Shown one piece after another: positions 1-7,919 of a stretch of 64,000 nucleotides of DNA (position 1 is the first letter of the stretch; each line of letters starts with the position of its first letter). The stretch is from Chitinophagales bacterium (GTDB lineage Bacteria > Bacteroidota > Bacteroidia > Chitinophagales > UBA10324), in assembly GCA_025056305.1 (NCBI GenBank), contig JANWWJ010000022.1, forward strand, positions 124,001-188,000. Direction: 5' to 3'. Position numbers and translations under genes: made by a program. The notes below the pieces were generated by a model. That model was not told the DNA's origin, searched no databases, and was given only the letters and a program-made list of their open reading frames with translations.

Positions 1-2
1 GC

Positions 3-209
3 AACGTACGCTTCGTCTTTTGCAACATGGAATTGGCAACCAACAATTACACGTTGATTCACAGCGATGCCCGTGGTGAGTTGTACGACCCCCGTTGGCG
101 TTTCCGCATATATCGTGCTTTTCGGGAAAGCAGTGATTATTACAACCTAGACGAAACCCGTTTTCGGCCTGTATTCGGCAGCCAGGTGGACAAGCTGTTT
201 GAACGTTAA
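3..209 (+). CDS. 3' end of an unidentified gene (partial)
   Basis: The reading frame is open from the left edge (position 3) to a TAA at 207-209, giving about 68 residues of what must be the C-terminus of a longer protein. An ATG at 27 lies inside the frame, but since the frame is open to the edge it is probably internal. The tail is rich in Arg, Tyr and Phe (RWRFRIYRAF, then SSDYYNLDETRFRP) and ends in LFER. It has no membrane segment and no motif I recognise. The GT2 gene follows on the same strand after 41 bases, separated by a promoter-like sequence. Function unknown; the coding call rests on the open frame and protein-like composition. Confidence 0.55.
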   Translation, partial: NVRFVFCNMELATNNYTLIHSDARGELYDPRWRFRIYRAFRESSDYYNLDETRFRPVFGSQVDKLFER

Positions 210-212
210 CCC

Positions 213-240
213 TTGAGGGCCGACGCTTCGTCTATCTTTG
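213..240 (+). promoter_or_regulatory. Candidate Bacteroidota promoter for the GT2 gene
   Basis: TATCTTTG at 233-240 matches the -7 consensus TAnnTTTG exactly, and TTG at 213-215 lies 17 bases upstream as a possible -33 element. The GT2 start codon is at 251. The spacing is slightly shorter than the usual 19-21, so the -33 part is less certain than the -7 part. Confidence 0.4.
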
Positions 241-250
241 GCGGCTTCCT

Positions 251-1303
251 ATGGAACTTTCCGTTCCCTCTGTAGCTGTAGTCATTTTGTGTTGGCGTGG
301 CAAGACGCATCTGCAGCAGTTTCTGCCCTCTGTCGTCCAGCACACCCCTCATTACGCTCAAATCATTGTCGTTGATAATGCCTCTGATGACGGTACCGCA
401 GAATTTATCCGAAAGACCTATCCACAACTTACCTTTCTACAGCTTTCGCATAACCATGGGTATGCCGGCGGGTATAATGAAGTGATCAAACAGCTCTCGC
501 AAGACATCATCGTTCTGCTCAATCAGGACGTTGAGGTCACTGCCCATTGGCTGGAACCTATTCTAAAAATTTTTGCTGAGCAGCCCAAGGTAGGCGCCGT
601 TCAGCCGCGAATCCGTTCCTATACGCAAAAGGAATATTTCGAATACGCCGGTGCTGCCGGTGGCTGGATCGATTGTTTTGGCTACACCTTTTGCCGCGGC
701 CGATTGTTTGATGTGCTCGAGAAAGACCAAAACCAATACGCCGTGCCCACCGAAATTTTTTGGGCCTCCGGGGCCTGTATGGCCGTGCGCCGGCATTTGT
801 ACGTATCGCTCGGTGGCCTGGATCCCTACTTTTTTGCCCACATGGAAGAAATTGATTTGTGCTGGCGCCTCAAAAACCAAGGACACCAGGTGTGGTATTG
901 CCCCGACAGTGTGGTATATCACGTGGGTGGCAGTGCTTTACCCCAAGGCCATCCCTTGAAAACATATTTAAATTACCGTAATAATTTGCTGATGCTTGCC
1001 AAAAACCTGCCGCTGCGTCAGGCGTGCTGGATCATTCCGGCGCGCATGGCCCTGGACGGCATTTCGGCTATTCGGTCGGTTTTGCGAGGCTATCCGCGCG
1101 ATGTGCTGGCAATTGTCCGTGCCCATGGGCATTTTCTGTATCGATGGCCTACGCTAAAGGCAACTGGACCCCGGCGAAACTTTTTTTCACACACCGCCGT
1201 TTACGCAGGCTCTCTGGTTTGGTCTTTCTTCATATTAAAGAAAAAGTATTTTTCTCAGCTGCGCCCTTCTTGCTCGACCAGCAACTCAACCGCAAGCTCA
1301 TAA
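251..1303 (+). CDS. Family 2 glycosyltransferase
   Basis: A 350-residue inverting glycosyltransferase with a GT-A fold. The N-terminus carries the nucleotide-sugar binding pattern (VVILCW, then VVDNASDDGT around residues 35-50), followed by LNQDVEV, which occupies the metal-binding DxD position. Further on is the acceptor/catalytic segment HMEEIDLCWRLKNQG and the HVGG turn near residue 225. This is the layout of rhamnosyl- and related transferases that build O-antigen or other surface glycans in the cytoplasm. The sugar and acceptor cannot be read from the sequence. Its 3' end overlaps the convergent aroQ gene by 49 bases. The ATG at 251 sits 11 bases after a -7 element. Family assignment is firm, specificity unknown. 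Confidence 0.9.
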   Translation: MELSVPSVAVVILCWRGKTHLQQFLPSVVQHTPHYAQIIVVDNASDDGTAEFIRKTYPQLTFLQLSHNHGYAGGYNEVIKQLSQDIIVLLNQDVEVTAHWLEPILKIFAEQPKVGAVQPRIRSYTQKEYFEYAGAAGGWIDCFGYTFCRGRLFDVLEKDQNQYAVPTEIFWASGACMAVRRHLYVSLGGLDPYFFAHMEEIDLCWRLKNQGHQVWYCPDSVVYHVGGSALPQGHPLKTYLNYRNNLLMLAKNLPLRQACWIIPARMALDGISAIRSVLRGYPRDVLAIVRAHGHFLYRWPTLKATGPRRNFFSHTAVYAGSLVWSFFILKKKYFSQLRPSCSTSNSTASS

Positions 1304-1686
1304 CCGGCCAAACCGATCCCTGAAATCGTGCCGGCACACTTTCCCTCCAGCAACGAATGCCTGCGATAAGGCTCGCGTGCCCATGGATTAGTGATGTGAA
1401 CTTCAATTACCGGCAACTTGATGGCGGCCACCGCATCGGCCAGCGCTACCGACGTGTGTGTGAACCCACCCGGATTGAGCACAACGGCATCCACCTCCTG
1501 CTGGGCCGCATGCAACCGATTGATGAGGGCTCCTTCCTCATTACTTTGAAAATACAGGATCTGATGCTCTACAAATCTGCTGCGCAACTCTTCCACATAA
1601 TCCTCAAATCGCTGACTGCCATAAAGCTGTGGCTCCCGCTGGCCCAACAGGTTGAGATTAGGACCGTTGATGATGAGGATTTTCAC
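1255..1686 (-). CDS. aroQ: 3-dehydroquinate dehydratase, type II
   Basis: A 143-residue cytoplasmic enzyme that dehydrates 3-dehydroquinate to 3-dehydroshikimate, step three of the shikimate pathway. The N-terminal signature NGPNLNLLGQREP is intact, with the lid arginine and the catalytic tyrosine in QLYGS about five residues later. QSNEEGALI matches the substrate-binding QSN(x)EG motif, and EVHITNPWAREPYR carries the catalytic histidine. Length is typical of the dodecameric type II class. It stands alone, with no other aro gene beside it. Its last 49 bases overlap the convergent glycosyltransferase gene. Confidence 0.95.
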   Translation of the reverse strand: MKILIINGPNLNLLGQREPQLYGSQRFEDYVEELRSRFVEHQILYFQSNEEGALINRLHAAQQEVDAVVLNPGGFTHTSVALADAVAAIKLPVIEVHITNPWAREPYRRHSLLEGKCAGTISGIGLAGYELAVELLVEQEGRS

Positions 1687-1786
1687 GTATTAGCAAATCA
1701 GAAAAACAGACAATGCGGCGTTGCAAGTTAGCAAAAACCATTTCCACAGGGTCAGCAACCTCGGGGGCGTAGTTCATCTTTATCTC

Positions 1787-2704
1787 ATGGACTGGCACAG
1801 CACCATCAAGGGGTTTCAAACCTATCTAATGCTGGAACGGTCTTTAGCCGAGCATACGCGCAATGGCTACCTACACGACGTTCGCCTCTTGCAGGAGTTT
1901 TTGCAACACCACGGCCTGGTTCAATCACCAGCCCAGGTGACCACTGAGCACTTACAGAGCTTTCTTGCCGAACTAAGCCGTCGTGGTCTGAGTGCGGCAT
2001 CACAAGCCCGCATCCGCTCCGGCATCCGATCTTTCTATCGCTACCTGGTTGCAGAAAACCTTACCCAGCACGACCCTGCCGAATTGCTGGAAGGTCCGCG
2101 CCTTCGGCGCAAACTGCCCGAGGTGCTGCACATCGATGAAATCAATCGAATGCTGGCATGCATCGACCACAGCCGACCGGATGGCCTGCGCAACCGCGCT
2201 ATCGTCGAAGTATTGTACGGTTGCGGTTTGCGCGTCAGCGAGTTAACCCACCTTCAGTATCGCAATTTGTTTCTCGAAGTCGGTTTTTTGCGAATAACAG
2301 GGAAGGGCAACAAAGAACGCTTGGTTCCCATAGGCCAATCAGCAATTCAACACCTGAATCATTACCTGCATCACGTACGCAGCCGCATTAAGGCAGTCAG
2401 CGGACACGAAGAATTTGTTTTTCTCAATCAGCGAGGCCGCCACCTGTCGCGCATGTATGTGTTCATGGTCATCAAAGAATTGGCAGCGAAAGCGGGTATC
2501 CGAAAAAAAATAAGTCCCCATACACTACGCCACTCCTTCGCCACGCACCTGGTGGAAGGAGGGGCCGACCTGCGCGCTGTCCAGCAAATGTTGGGCCATG
2601 CCAGCATCACCACTACAGAAATTTACACTCATTTAAACCGGGAATATCTGCGGGAAACGCTGTTGCGCTGCCATCCGCTGTATCAGCAGGCAGCGCACTT
2701 ATGA
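1787..2704 (+). CDS. xerD: Tyrosine recombinase XerD/XerC-type
   Basis: A 305-residue site-specific recombinase, most likely the chromosome-dimer resolvase acting at dif with a second Xer protein and FtsK. The N-terminal SAM-like core-binding domain (residues 1-90; LAEHTRNGYLHDVRLL) precedes the catalytic domain. That domain shows the catalytic Arg in GCGLRVSEL, the Lys in GKGNKERLVP, the HxLR motif in SPHTLRHSFATHL, the second His in LGHASITTTEIY and the nucleophilic Tyr in IYTH. I chose the ATG at 1787 because family members begin close to this point; a longer frame from 1721 adds 22 unconserved residues. There are no transposon ends around it, which favours a housekeeping Xer over an element integrase. 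XerC versus XerD cannot be settled by eye. Confidence 0.88.
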   Translation: MDWHSTIKGFQTYLMLERSLAEHTRNGYLHDVRLLQEFLQHHGLVQSPAQVTTEHLQSFLAELSRRGLSAASQARIRSGIRSFYRYLVAENLTQHDPAELLEGPRLRRKLPEVLHIDEINRMLACIDHSRPDGLRNRAIVEVLYGCGLRVSELTHLQYRNLFLEVGFLRITGKGNKERLVPIGQSAIQHLNHYLHHVRSRIKAVSGHEEFVFLNQRGRHLSRMYVFMVIKELAAKAGIRKKISPHTLRHSFATHLVEGGADLRAVQQMLGHASITTTEIYTHLNREYLRETLLRCHPLYQQAAHL

Positions 2705-2740
2705 AGCGGATGGCTTGGTACCGGGATCTCTACCTATAGG

Positions 2741-2755
2741 TCCCTAACTTAGGGA
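2741..2755. promoter_or_regulatory. 15-bp palindrome just before the TMTC-like gene
   Basis: TCCCTAACTTAGGGA is a perfect 7+7 palindrome around a central C, ending three bases before the ATG at 2759. It could be an operator or affect translation initiation, but with only 54 bases between genes chance is also possible. Confidence 0.25.
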
Positions 2756-2758
2756 AGC

Positions 2759-4612
2759 ATGTCATCGGCCCGCCAGCAAAAGGAACTGCCGCGTTGGTGC
2801 TGCCGTGCAGTCGAATTCGTGCAAAGCCGTGCTGCAGATGTGCTGGTTTTTGCGGCAGCCATCCTTTTGTATGCCAATACCGTGAACCATGGATTCGTAT
2901 TGGACGACGGTTTGGTATTGGAAAAAAACAAATATGTTCAGCGCGGCCTTGCGGGTATTCCTGACCTTCTTCGACACGACAGTTTTCACGGCTCCATCGG
3001 TACCAGCGAATTCCTGTCCGGAGGCCGTTATCGCCCGCTGTCGCTTATGCTCTTTGCCCTCGAGGTGGAATTGTTTGGCATGCGGGCAGAGGTTCATCAT
3101 CTGTTTCACATCCTGTGGTATGGTGTGGTATGCACGATGGTTTTGTTTTGGCTGCGTCAATTTGTATTTCCCACCCGCCATGGTTGGGCCATAGCCGCTG
3201 CCCTTCTGTTTGTCGTTCATCCGGTACACACGGAGGTAGTCGCTAACATCAAAAGCCGCGACGAATTGCTGTCTTTGTTTTTTCTGTTGGCATGTCTGAT
3301 GCAATTGGACGGTGAGGTTACCAACGGCCGCTGGCCGGTCATTTCGGGTTTGTGGTTTTTCCTGGCCCTGTTGTCTAAGGAAAACGGGTTGATCTTTACC
3401 ATCCTGATTCCCCTGTGGTTATTGTGGGTGAGAAAAATTCCTCCGAAGCACTCTCTGCTCTACGCCACGGGATTTTGGCTGATCGCTGTTTTTTATCTGC
3501 TGCTGCGAAATTCGGCTACCCCCCTGCGTACGCCACCCGTAACGGAGGTGATGGATCATCCTTATTTGCTCGCCACCGCTGAGCAGAAGTTAGCTACTAT
3601 AGCCGTCGTTTTTCTAACCTATTTGAAACTGTTGTTTTTCCCACATCCGTTGACATACGATTACTCGTATCATCAAATACCATATGCAAATTTTCACCAA
3701 CCCTTAGTATGGGTCTCGGTGGCGGTTCATCTTCTGATTGTTGCTGTGGCGTTCGGCTGCCGCACTCGTTATCCGGTTTTCAGCTGGTGTATCGTTTTCT
3801 ACCTCATGACTTTGCTACTGGTTTCCAATTTGTTTTTCAATGTAGGCACTCCTTTAGCTGAGCGATTTTTGTTTCAGGCCTCATTGCCTTTTATTGCCGC
3901 CGTCAGCTGGATCACCTCTGAATTTCTGTCACGTCTGCCTGTTGAAAAACGCATAGGGCATCAAGCAGCTCTATTGTTATTGATGACGCTTTTGGTATTG
4001 TGCAGCTTCGTTACCGTCAAACGAAGTGCTGTATGGAAAGACAACCGCACGTTGCTGCTACATGATGTACACATCTCGTCTCAAAGTGGACGGGCCAACA
4101 CATATGCGGGCATAGCCTTAATTGCCGCGGGCGACAGCGCGCAGGCTGCCGATAAAAACAATTATTACCTGCAAGCGGTAGCTTACCTGAAGCGGGCTCT
4201 GGCCATTCAACCAACTTACCTACCCGCCCTACTCAATCTGGGGGTGGCCTATAGCCGTTTAGATAGCCTGCCCCAGGCCGCGCATTTCTGGCTGCAAGCC
4301 CGACAGCTTAGCCCGGAAAACAAAACATTAAAAAAATACTTTACCTATTTGTTTGCCAAAAGTTTTCAGCTTGGCATTGATGCCGGCATCCGCAAGCAAT
4401 ACGATTCGGCAGTGCTGTATCTCACCCTGGCTGTGGCGGCCGACAGCACCCATGCCGAGGCGTGGTACAACCTGGGTGGGGCACAATTTGAAACGGGTCG
4501 ATTTGGCGATGCATTAAACAGTTTTGAACGTTGCCTTGCCTTACAACCCGCTCACCAAGCCGCACAGCGCGGAAAAAAAGCCGCGCAATACTACCTGGAG
4601 CAGGCACGCTGA
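2759..4612 (+). CDS. TMTC-like membrane protein with C-terminal TPRs (GT-C type)
   Basis: A 617-residue polytopic inner-membrane protein. After a first membrane helix (about residues 22-40) comes a periplasmic loop with NHGFVLDDG, the acidic pair found at the same place in eukaryotic TMTC O-mannosyltransferases. HPVHTEVVANIKSRDELL, SKENGL and AERFLFQASLPF also match TMTC/DUF1736 landmarks. About ten hydrophobic helices fill residues 80-425. The last 190 residues hold TPR-like units (AYLKRALAIQPTYLPALLNLGVAY; AEAWYNLGGAQFETGRFGDALNSFERCLALQP). I infer a polyprenyl-phosphate-sugar-dependent transferase acting on periplasmic proteins or glycans, with TPRs binding the acceptor; this is not proven. 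A paralogue lies at 55533-57617. Its 3' end comes 25 bases before the pyk start. Confidence 0.8.
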   Translation: MSSARQQKELPRWCCRAVEFVQSRAADVLVFAAAILLYANTVNHGFVLDDGLVLEKNKYVQRGLAGIPDLLRHDSFHGSIGTSEFLSGGRYRPLSLMLFALEVELFGMRAEVHHLFHILWYGVVCTMVLFWLRQFVFPTRHGWAIAAALLFVVHPVHTEVVANIKSRDELLSLFFLLACLMQLDGEVTNGRWPVISGLWFFLALLSKENGLIFTILIPLWLLWVRKIPPKHSLLYATGFWLIAVFYLLLRNSATPLRTPPVTEVMDHPYLLATAEQKLATIAVVFLTYLKLLFFPHPLTYDYSYHQIPYANFHQPLVWVSVAVHLLIVAVAFGCRTRYPVFSWCIVFYLMTLLLVSNLFFNVGTPLAERFLFQASLPFIAAVSWITSEFLSRLPVEKRIGHQAALLLLMTLLVLCSFVTVKRSAVWKDNRTLLLHDVHISSQSGRANTYAGIALIAAGDSAQAADKNNYYLQAVAYLKRALAIQPTYLPALLNLGVAYSRLDSLPQAAHFWLQARQLSPENKTLKKYFTYLFAKSFQLGIDAGIRKQYDSAVLYLTLAVAADSTHAEAWYNLGGAQFETGRFGDALNSFERCLALQPAHQAAQRGKKAAQYYLEQAR

Positions 4613-4637
4613 AGCGATTTCTATTTTTGCCGCCTCT

Positions 4638-6071
4638 ATGCTTGTTTCCGGAAACCGAACCAAGATCGTCGCCACCATTGGCCCTGCCTCACGTACCGAA
4701 CAACACATCAACGAAATGATTCGCGCCGGCATGGACGTGGCGCGCATCAACTTTTCACACAGCTCTCTTGCTGAACATCAACAAACCATTGATTTCGTTC
4801 GAGCTGCCAATGCCCGTTTGGGCACCCATGTCTGCCTTATCGGAGACCTTCAAGGTCCAAAGCTGCGGATCGGACTCGTCCGCAACGGACAGATCGTTTT
4901 GGAAGCCGGCAAACACATCTGGATTAACGAAAAGGAAGGCATAAGCTCCGCAGAAGAACTCTTTGTAAATTTTCCTAATCTGACCGCAGACGTTCAACCC
5001 GGCCATCGCGTGCTGTTGGACGATGGCCGCCTGCAGCTGCAGGTCTTGAGCCGCCACGGCCACCGGCTGGAAGCCCTGGTGTTGCACGGCGGGCCCCTGA
5101 CTTCCCGTAAAGGCATCAACTTTCCGGAAAGCAAACTCTCGGTGCCGGCCTTGTCGGAAAAAGACAAACATGACCTGATGTTCGCCATGGCAAACCAGTT
5201 GGAATGGATTGCCCTTTCTTTTGTCCGCAACGCCTATGATGTCCTGCAACTGAAAAAACATTTGCAAAACCATAATTGCCGCTCGAAAGTCATTGCTAAA
5301 ATTGAAAAGCCGGAAGCCGTTAAAAACATAGCGGAAATCATTCAAGCAGCCGACGCCATAATGGTTGCCCGGGGTGATCTGGGTGTAGAAATGGATTTGG
5401 CCGTCGTACCGGTCTTGCAGAAATCCATCGTGCAGCAATGCATTCAACAGGCCAAGCCGGTCATAATTGCCACCCAGATGATGGAAAGCATGATCACCAA
5501 TCCTGCGCCAACACGAGCCGAAGCAAACGACGTCACCAATGCAGTACTCGACGGTGCAGATGCCGTCATGCTGAGTGCCGAGACCTCCAGTGGTGCCTTT
5601 CCCGTTGAGGCCGTGCGCATCATGCGCAAGATCATTGAGGTGGCCGAAACGATGGATACCGTTTACAGCAAAAAGAAAAACACCAATCCTGCCTCACCTA
5701 CTTACGTCAGTGACGAAGTTTGCCGGCAGGCCTGCATCATAGCCGACGTACTGAAGGCGAAGGCCATTGTCAGCACCACCCATTCCGGATATACCGCCTT
5801 TCAGCTCTCCAGCTTTCGCCCCCGTACACCCATATTTATTTTTACCGATAATAAATTGCTTTTATATATGCTCAATCTCTTATGGGGCGTTCGGGCTTTT
5901 TATTACGATCGCTTCACTTCAACGGATGACACCATCCACGATGTCAATACCATTCTGCGCGAATTGGGATTTGTGAAGCCTAAAGACCTGGTCATCAACA
6001 CGGCCAGTATGCCGCTGCATGCGCGAAGCCGAACCAATACCATCAAGGTCAGCCGCATCGAAGAGCGTTAA
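4638..6071 (+). CDS. pyk: Pyruvate kinase
   Basis: A 477-residue glycolytic enzyme converting phosphoenolpyruvate and ADP to pyruvate and ATP. The N-terminus has the classic KIVATIGPAS and ARINFSHSS (ATP/K+ site). The B-domain spans roughly residues 70-165. VIAKIEKPEAV, MVARGDLGVEM and KPVIIATQMMESM form the Mg2+ and PEP site, with the catalytic Lys in AKIEKPE. DGADAVMLSAETSSGAFPVEAV closes the barrel, and the C-terminal regulatory domain is present. I chose the ATG at 4638; the frame extends upstream to 4524, but that part overlaps the TPR gene and is not pyruvate-kinase-like. Its TAA shares the TTAA at 6068-6071 with the stop of the convergent heptose gene. Confidence 0.96.
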   Translation: MLVSGNRTKIVATIGPASRTEQHINEMIRAGMDVARINFSHSSLAEHQQTIDFVRAANARLGTHVCLIGDLQGPKLRIGLVRNGQIVLEAGKHIWINEKEGISSAEELFVNFPNLTADVQPGHRVLLDDGRLQLQVLSRHGHRLEALVLHGGPLTSRKGINFPESKLSVPALSEKDKHDLMFAMANQLEWIALSFVRNAYDVLQLKKHLQNHNCRSKVIAKIEKPEAVKNIAEIIQAADAIMVARGDLGVEMDLAVVPVLQKSIVQQCIQQAKPVIIATQMMESMITNPAPTRAEANDVTNAVLDGADAVMLSAETSSGAFPVEAVRIMRKIIEVAETMDTVYSKKKNTNPASPTYVSDEVCRQACIIADVLKAKAIVSTTHSGYTAFQLSSFRPRTPIFIFTDNKLLLYMLNLLWGVRAFYYDRFTSTDDTIHDVNTILRELGFVKPKDLVINTASMPLHARSRTNTIKVSRIEER

Positions 6072-7321
6072 TGCTTGCTACCAAATAGCCAAACCGCAGC
6101 AGCTAAGTTTTCTGCCGTAAAGTCAGCCAGCTCAGGTTGGCGTACATGCCGTGGCGCCAAAAACACTGTGATCATGCCCAGACGCTTTCCAAACTCCAGG
6201 TCGGTTAGAGCATCGCCGATGACTACGGAGCGACGAAAATCGATTTCTGGAAAATCCGCTTTGGCCTGAATGGCCATGCCGGTAGCCGGTTTTCGCAACA
6301 CCGGATTTGGAGAGGCCAGCTCGGGCGCCACATAAACTGCATCGATTCGCCCTCCGTTCAAACGAACCTGCTCTTTCATGTAATTATGGATGGCGTCCAC
6401 ATCTTCCATCCGCATGATTCCTTTGCCCACACCCTGCTGATTGGTGACGATGATGATGCGGCCGAAAAGGCGCGCCAAGCGGGCCAGTGCTTCGGGCACT
6501 TCGGGGAGAAACAAAAATTCCTGCACCGACCGGATGTAGTCATTATCTTTTTTTTGATTGATCACTCCGTCTCGGTCTAGAAAAAGGGTCCATGAGGCAT
6601 CGGGAAATAATACCGGATTGCGAGGCTGCACGTGATCGGGCAGCTCTTTACGCGCCCGAAAAAAATCATCCGGAACCCCGATGTCGATAAAATAGGCATC
6701 ATAACCAAAGCCATAAAACTTTCTATGCCGATAATGTGTCTGCAATACATCCTGCTCTAACGAAAAGGCCTCAGGCCATACCAAGTCCTCAAAAAGGCTT
6801 CGCTTCACATAATACACTCCGCCGTTAATTGTTCCTTTTTCATAGTAGTTTTTTTCATGAAAGCTGACGATGCGTCCGTCGGTTTCGGTCTGGACTACAC
6901 CATAGCGCGTGAGGCGCTTCATGGGTTTGAGCGCCAAAGCCAATTCGGCATCAAAGGATCGGCTGCGCCAAACCAGGTCGCGCAGGGGCACACAAAAAAT
7001 CGTATCGCCGTTTAACACGATGTACTCTTCCGCAGCGGATTGCTTAATCGCCTTGCGCAGACCTCCGCCGGTACCCAAAGGAGTTTGCTCAACGACGTAC
7101 CGGATGGGTATGCCTTGATACTGATTTCCAAAATATTCCTGAATAGCCTCATGACGGTAACCACATGCCACCCACAGGCAGGTTACACCGTTGCTTACGG
7201 CATAATGAAAAACATATTCCAAAAAAGGGATGCCCCCGATGCGCGCCATCGGCTTCGGAACGTCAGCCACCAGGGGCCGCAACCGGGTACCTAGTCCTCC
7301 CGCCAATACGATGGCATCCAT
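6068..7321 (-). CDS. hddC-gmhB: Fused heptose-1-phosphate guanylyltransferase and heptose-bisphosphate phosphatase
   Basis: A 417-residue two-domain protein. Residues 1-230 are a sugar-phosphate nucleotidyltransferase: AGGLGTRLRPLVADVPKPMA is the signature, followed by GTGGGLRKA and VLNGDTIF with the metal-binding Asp. Residues 235-417 are a HAD-family histidinol-phosphatase/GmhB-type domain: LFLDRDGVINQ (nucleophile and acid-base Asp), IIIVTNQQGVGKG, the Lys in LRKPATGM, and VIGDALTDLEFG. In the GDP-heptose pathway GmhB removes the 7-phosphate/1-phosphate intermediate step and HddC transfers GMP. Joining them puts two steps on one chain. It begins with a TAATG overlap with gmhA, so expression is probably coupled. 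Separate genes are the textbook arrangement. ADP- versus GDP-sugar use is inferred from the adjacent hddA. Confidence 0.9.
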   Translation of the reverse strand: MDAIVLAGGLGTRLRPLVADVPKPMARIGGIPFLEYVFHYAVSNGVTCLWVACGYRHEAIQEYFGNQYQGIPIRYVVEQTPLGTGGGLRKAIKQSAAEEYIVLNGDTIFCVPLRDLVWRSRSFDAELALALKPMKRLTRYGVVQTETDGRIVSFHEKNYYEKGTINGGVYYVKRSLFEDLVWPEAFSLEQDVLQTHYRHRKFYGFGYDAYFIDIGVPDDFFRARKELPDHVQPRNPVLFPDASWTLFLDRDGVINQKKDNDYIRSVQEFLFLPEVPEALARLARLFGRIIIVTNQQGVGKGIMRMEDVDAIHNYMKEQVRLNGGRIDAVYVAPELASPNPVLRKPATGMAIQAKADFPEIDFRRSVVIGDALTDLEFGKRLGMITVFLAPRHVRQPELADFTAENLAAAVWLFGSKH

Positions 7322-7911
7322 TACCGGCCGGCAGCAAAGAGTTCAGCCTCCACCAGTTGGCATATGATGTGCCCCATAAGCATGTGCACCTCCTGAATTC
7401 GGGGGGTATCAGTGGAGGGAACATTGAGCAAAATGTCGCACAGGGAGGCCATCCTGCCTCCGGTGGCTCCGGTCATGCCTACGGTGAGCAGCCCCAGGCG
7501 ACGCGCCTCTTCCAAAGCACGAATCACGTTTGCCGAATTACCAGAGGTAGAAAGAGCGATGAGGACATCACCGCTTCGCCCCCGGGCCTTAACCAGTCGG
7601 GAAAAAACCTGGTCGTAGCCGTAATCGTTACCTACTGCTGTCAGGTAGGATGTGTTCACGTGCAAGGCCTCAGCATCCAGAGGGTCACGATCGCTGTAGA
7701 AACGTCCGCTGAGTTCCGCTGCCAGATGCTGGGCATCGGCAGCGCTACCGCCGTTGCCGCAAAACAAAACCTTACCTCCCTTTCGGTAGCAATGTACGAT
7801 GGCCTCCGCCACCTGACGCACCCGATCCAGCAATGAGGCATCAGCAAGTACCTGCTGCTTGACCAAAACCGACGATTCAAAAATTTTCCTGATCTGACCG
7901 GAATCCATCAT
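7321..7911 (-). CDS. gmhA: Sedoheptulose 7-phosphate isomerase
   Basis: A 196-residue SIS-domain enzyme that isomerises sedoheptulose 7-phosphate to D-glycero-D-manno-heptose 7-phosphate, the committed step to activated heptose. Visible motifs are FCGNGGSAADAQHLAAELSGRF (phosphosugar binding and the conserved DAQH), YDQVFSRLVKA, and LIALSTSGNSANVI. HMLMGHIICQLVEAEL carries the C-terminal metal/active-site residues. Length is normal for GmhA. The gene sits 8 bases after hddA and overlaps the fused hddC-gmhB start by one base (TAATG), so the three form one translationally linked unit. A cytoplasmic tetramer is expected from the family. Confidence 0.95.
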   Translation of the reverse strand: MMDSGQIRKIFESSVLVKQQVLADASLLDRVRQVAEAIVHCYRKGGKVLFCGNGGSAADAQHLAAELSGRFYSDRDPLDAEALHVNTSYLTAVGNDYGYDQVFSRLVKARGRSGDVLIALSTSGNSANVIRALEEARRLGLLTVGMTGATGGRMASLCDILLNVPSTDTPRIQEVHMLMGHIICQLVEAELFAAGR

Positions 7912-7919
7912 AAAAATGT

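Noticed and set aside
1357-1731. 124-codon plus-strand frame between the GT2 and xerD genes
   Set aside because: Antisense to aroQ, whose motifs are complete.
1787-2704. xerD as an integrase marking a genomic island
   Set aside because: No tRNA target, direct repeats, transposon ends or phage genes around it; the sequence is of the housekeeping Xer type.
4755-5447. 230-codon minus-strand frame opposite pyruvate kinase
   Set aside because: The plus strand is an unambiguous pyruvate kinase with all motifs; the antisense frame has no family features.
7165-7836. 223-codon plus-strand frame opposite gmhA and hddC
   Set aside because: It lies wholly within two firmly identified minus-strand genes and has irregular composition.
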